Assembly (NCBI GenBank): GCA_950097015.1
Contig: CATNEN010000001.1
Location: 22,559,501 to 22,623,500, forward strand
Length of the DNA stretch: 64,000 nucleotides
Reading direction: 5' to 3'
Origin: Macrostomum hystrix
Taxonomy: Eukaryota > Platyhelminthes > Macrostomidae
A program made the translations under genes and the position numbers. A model generated the notes under the pieces. That model was given only the letters and a program-made list of their open reading frames with translations, had not been told where the DNA came from and ran no database searches. Of the stretch, positions 62,640 through 64,000 are shown one piece after another; the stretch's first letter is position 1, and every line of letters starts with the position of its first letter.

Positions 62640-63367
62640 TGAAATATTTTATTTTCGCCTCCGTTCTATTGATGTCTAGCTTAAAGAATGTTCTTGTTAT
62701 CTTCAATTATTATCTCTTGCAGATAAGCCAGTCACTAGCGGTAGTTTCTAACTAAGAAATAAGGAGGCGTGGGAAATCGACTATCTTTTCCTGATATTGC
62801 ACTCACTTTGATGTTATATTCTCAATCGAATTATATTTAGGTGGTCTTAAAGCAAACAAATCACAAAGATGAAAACTCACTATAAGTTACTTAAACTGTA
62901 AAAGTCACTAAGTGTTCCCAAACTCAAATGTTTAATTAGTTACTCACGGATCCTTTGTCGGTAACCAAGGTAAAGAGAGAGGTATCAATCAAGATCTGGG
63001 AGGAGTTTTCTGGAATCACAATTCCAATTCCAATGATGTTCTTATTCTTTGTCTTAATGACTATCTGAGTTTTGTTAGAACCAGCCAGGGGCAGCAATGG
63101 CTAGCAACAAAGAGTTTATCGAACCTAGTTAAGAGAGTGAGTAGCAGTGCAAGAGAATAAGGAACGGGGCGGACGGGACACCCTCTCTCAGTGTAAGAGC
63201 TTTTATACTAGTCTGACTAATTAAGGCTGCCATACGACAGGAGTCTCTAGGCGAATCCTAGAGCTCCCACAAACGCATCCTCGCGCAGCAGGAAAAGCTA
63301 TATATTCTCTAGTCTTTGTACGCGCGCGCAGATGTAAAAATCGCCTAGACTAAATTGTAAAACTTCA
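62640..63367. mobile_element. Solo LTR (728 bp) with empty site in ETS copy 1
   Basis: Starts TGAAATATTTT, ends AAAACTTCA, flanked by ACTC at 62636-62639 and 63368-63371. The inverted sister sequence near 53018-53040 reads, on the minus strand, CAATGACTCAGAATTACA without the insert, which defines both ends. TTTTATACT near 63199 may be its TATA. Family unrelated by eye to the other two LTR families. Confidence 0.85.
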
Positions 63368-63384
63368 ACTCAGAATTACAGTAC

Positions 63385-63450
63385 AATGACACATGAAACA
63401 TGACATGACATGACATGAAATGACATGAAACATGACACATGACTCAGTTG
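63385..63450. repeat. (ACATG)n / (ATGAC)n simple repeat
   Basis: Degenerate CATGACATGA repeats; the matching position of the first ETS copy lacks it. Confidence 0.85.
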
Positions 63451-64000
63451 TCATGTCATAAATCGGATTGTCCGATTCTCAGTTGCGTTACGTCACTCAC
63501 GAAAAGTTGCGTAAACTATTTTTTCTTACGGATATGTTTTGTTCTGTTTCCTCGTGTTTTCTCATATTGCCCATGTATGACTTATCATCTGTAATTAAAC
63601 CTTGATTTTGAAGACATGTAATTAAGACAGACTGTTTCCTATGAAAGTATGAGATAACTACAAGTACTTATAAATGCTATATAAATGCTACTTATAAATA
63701 CTATAAATAAACTAATTGTTGCTGCACATTATTTCATAAACTAAAACAAACAAAACAAAAAGATTATTCAACCTTGTTGCGAGCGCAGTCGTGGAACTCC
63801 ATTGACATGACATGAGTCCGTGAAGGTCGCTGATCGTTATCTAACCTGCTAAACTCGTCCAGATACAGCTCGCCGGGATGCTGCGCCAACTGCTACTCGA
63901 CGCTGACTAGCTGATTGAATTAGAATAGACACTAATATCAATGTCATCCGCAGCTTCCGTTTCTTGACACGCCTGACCGTGTACCAGGCGTCAAGTGTTC
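63451..64000 (-). pseudogene. Inverted duplicate of the 52.6-53.0-kb and 54.65-kb blocks
   Basis: 63450-63770 matches 52760-53040 in reverse (TTAATTACAGATGATAAGTCAT and neighbours). 63780-63910 on the minus strand codes the LYLDEFSRLDND segment seen near 52660, and 63915-64000 matches 54650-54740 in reverse. Frames are interrupted (GTAG after SVE, AATAA near the end). Continues beyond the window. Confidence 0.6.

Overview
The window is repeat-rich animal nuclear DNA. It has spliced genes with GT/AG junctions, AATAAA poly(A) signals, tRNA-derived SINEs, (CAG)n and (CCG)n tracts, and two copies of an ETS DNA-binding domain, a family that is essentially animal-specific. I cannot place the species; the AT-rich, TAGCTA-rich background would suit a sponge or another early-branching invertebrate, but that is a guess. 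No ordinary single-copy housekeeping gene is visible.

Layout. (1) 1-1.6 kb: a fragment of a Helitron-type locus, with an RPA1-like gene on the minus strand head-to-head with a small RGG/zinc-knuckle/poly-Q gene on the plus strand. (2) 3.5-12.6 kb: a complete Ty3/gypsy-class LTR retrotransposon (element 1, plus strand) with 667-bp LTRs, a 4-bp target duplication, gag, a -1 frameshift signal, pol with an unusual 26-residue repeat array, and a third ORF. (3) 14.4-29.9 kb: dispersed repeats, minisatellites, a foldback (MITE-like) element, SINEs, an unrecognised gene at 19.9-21.0 kb and a GC-rich proline-rich exon cluster at 22.3-23.5 kb. (4) 29.9-31.1 kb: a solo LTR. (5) 31.2-37.4 kb: a longer but broken copy of the Helitron locus (RPA1-like, RGG/knuckle, coiled repeats, OTU protease, Helitron replicase N-terminus). 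(6) 39.5-40.5 kb: nested SINEs. (7) 40.6-50.0 kb: a second complete gypsy-class element (element 2, minus strand) with 1157-bp LTRs, whose pol starts with a cold-shock-like domain. (8) 51.2-55 kb and 61.5-64 kb: two inverted copies of an ETS locus, the second carrying a solo LTR for which the first gives the empty site. (9) 55.3-61.1 kb: remnants of DNA transposons, including a broken CACTA/tnp2-like transposase, and a 33-bp perfect palindrome.

Both full-length elements have LTR pairs of equal length that look identical by eye and open gag and pol frames, so they look recently inserted and possibly active. Each joins Gag to Pol by a textbook -1 frameshift signal (GGGAAAC in element 1, TTTAAAC in element 2) with a stem and a possible pseudoknot at the right distance. 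The most unusual items are the cold-shock-like domain in element 2, the repeated RCSQSCL array and third ORF of element 1, and the RGG/zinc-knuckle gene that sits beside RPA1-like genes in both Helitron copies.
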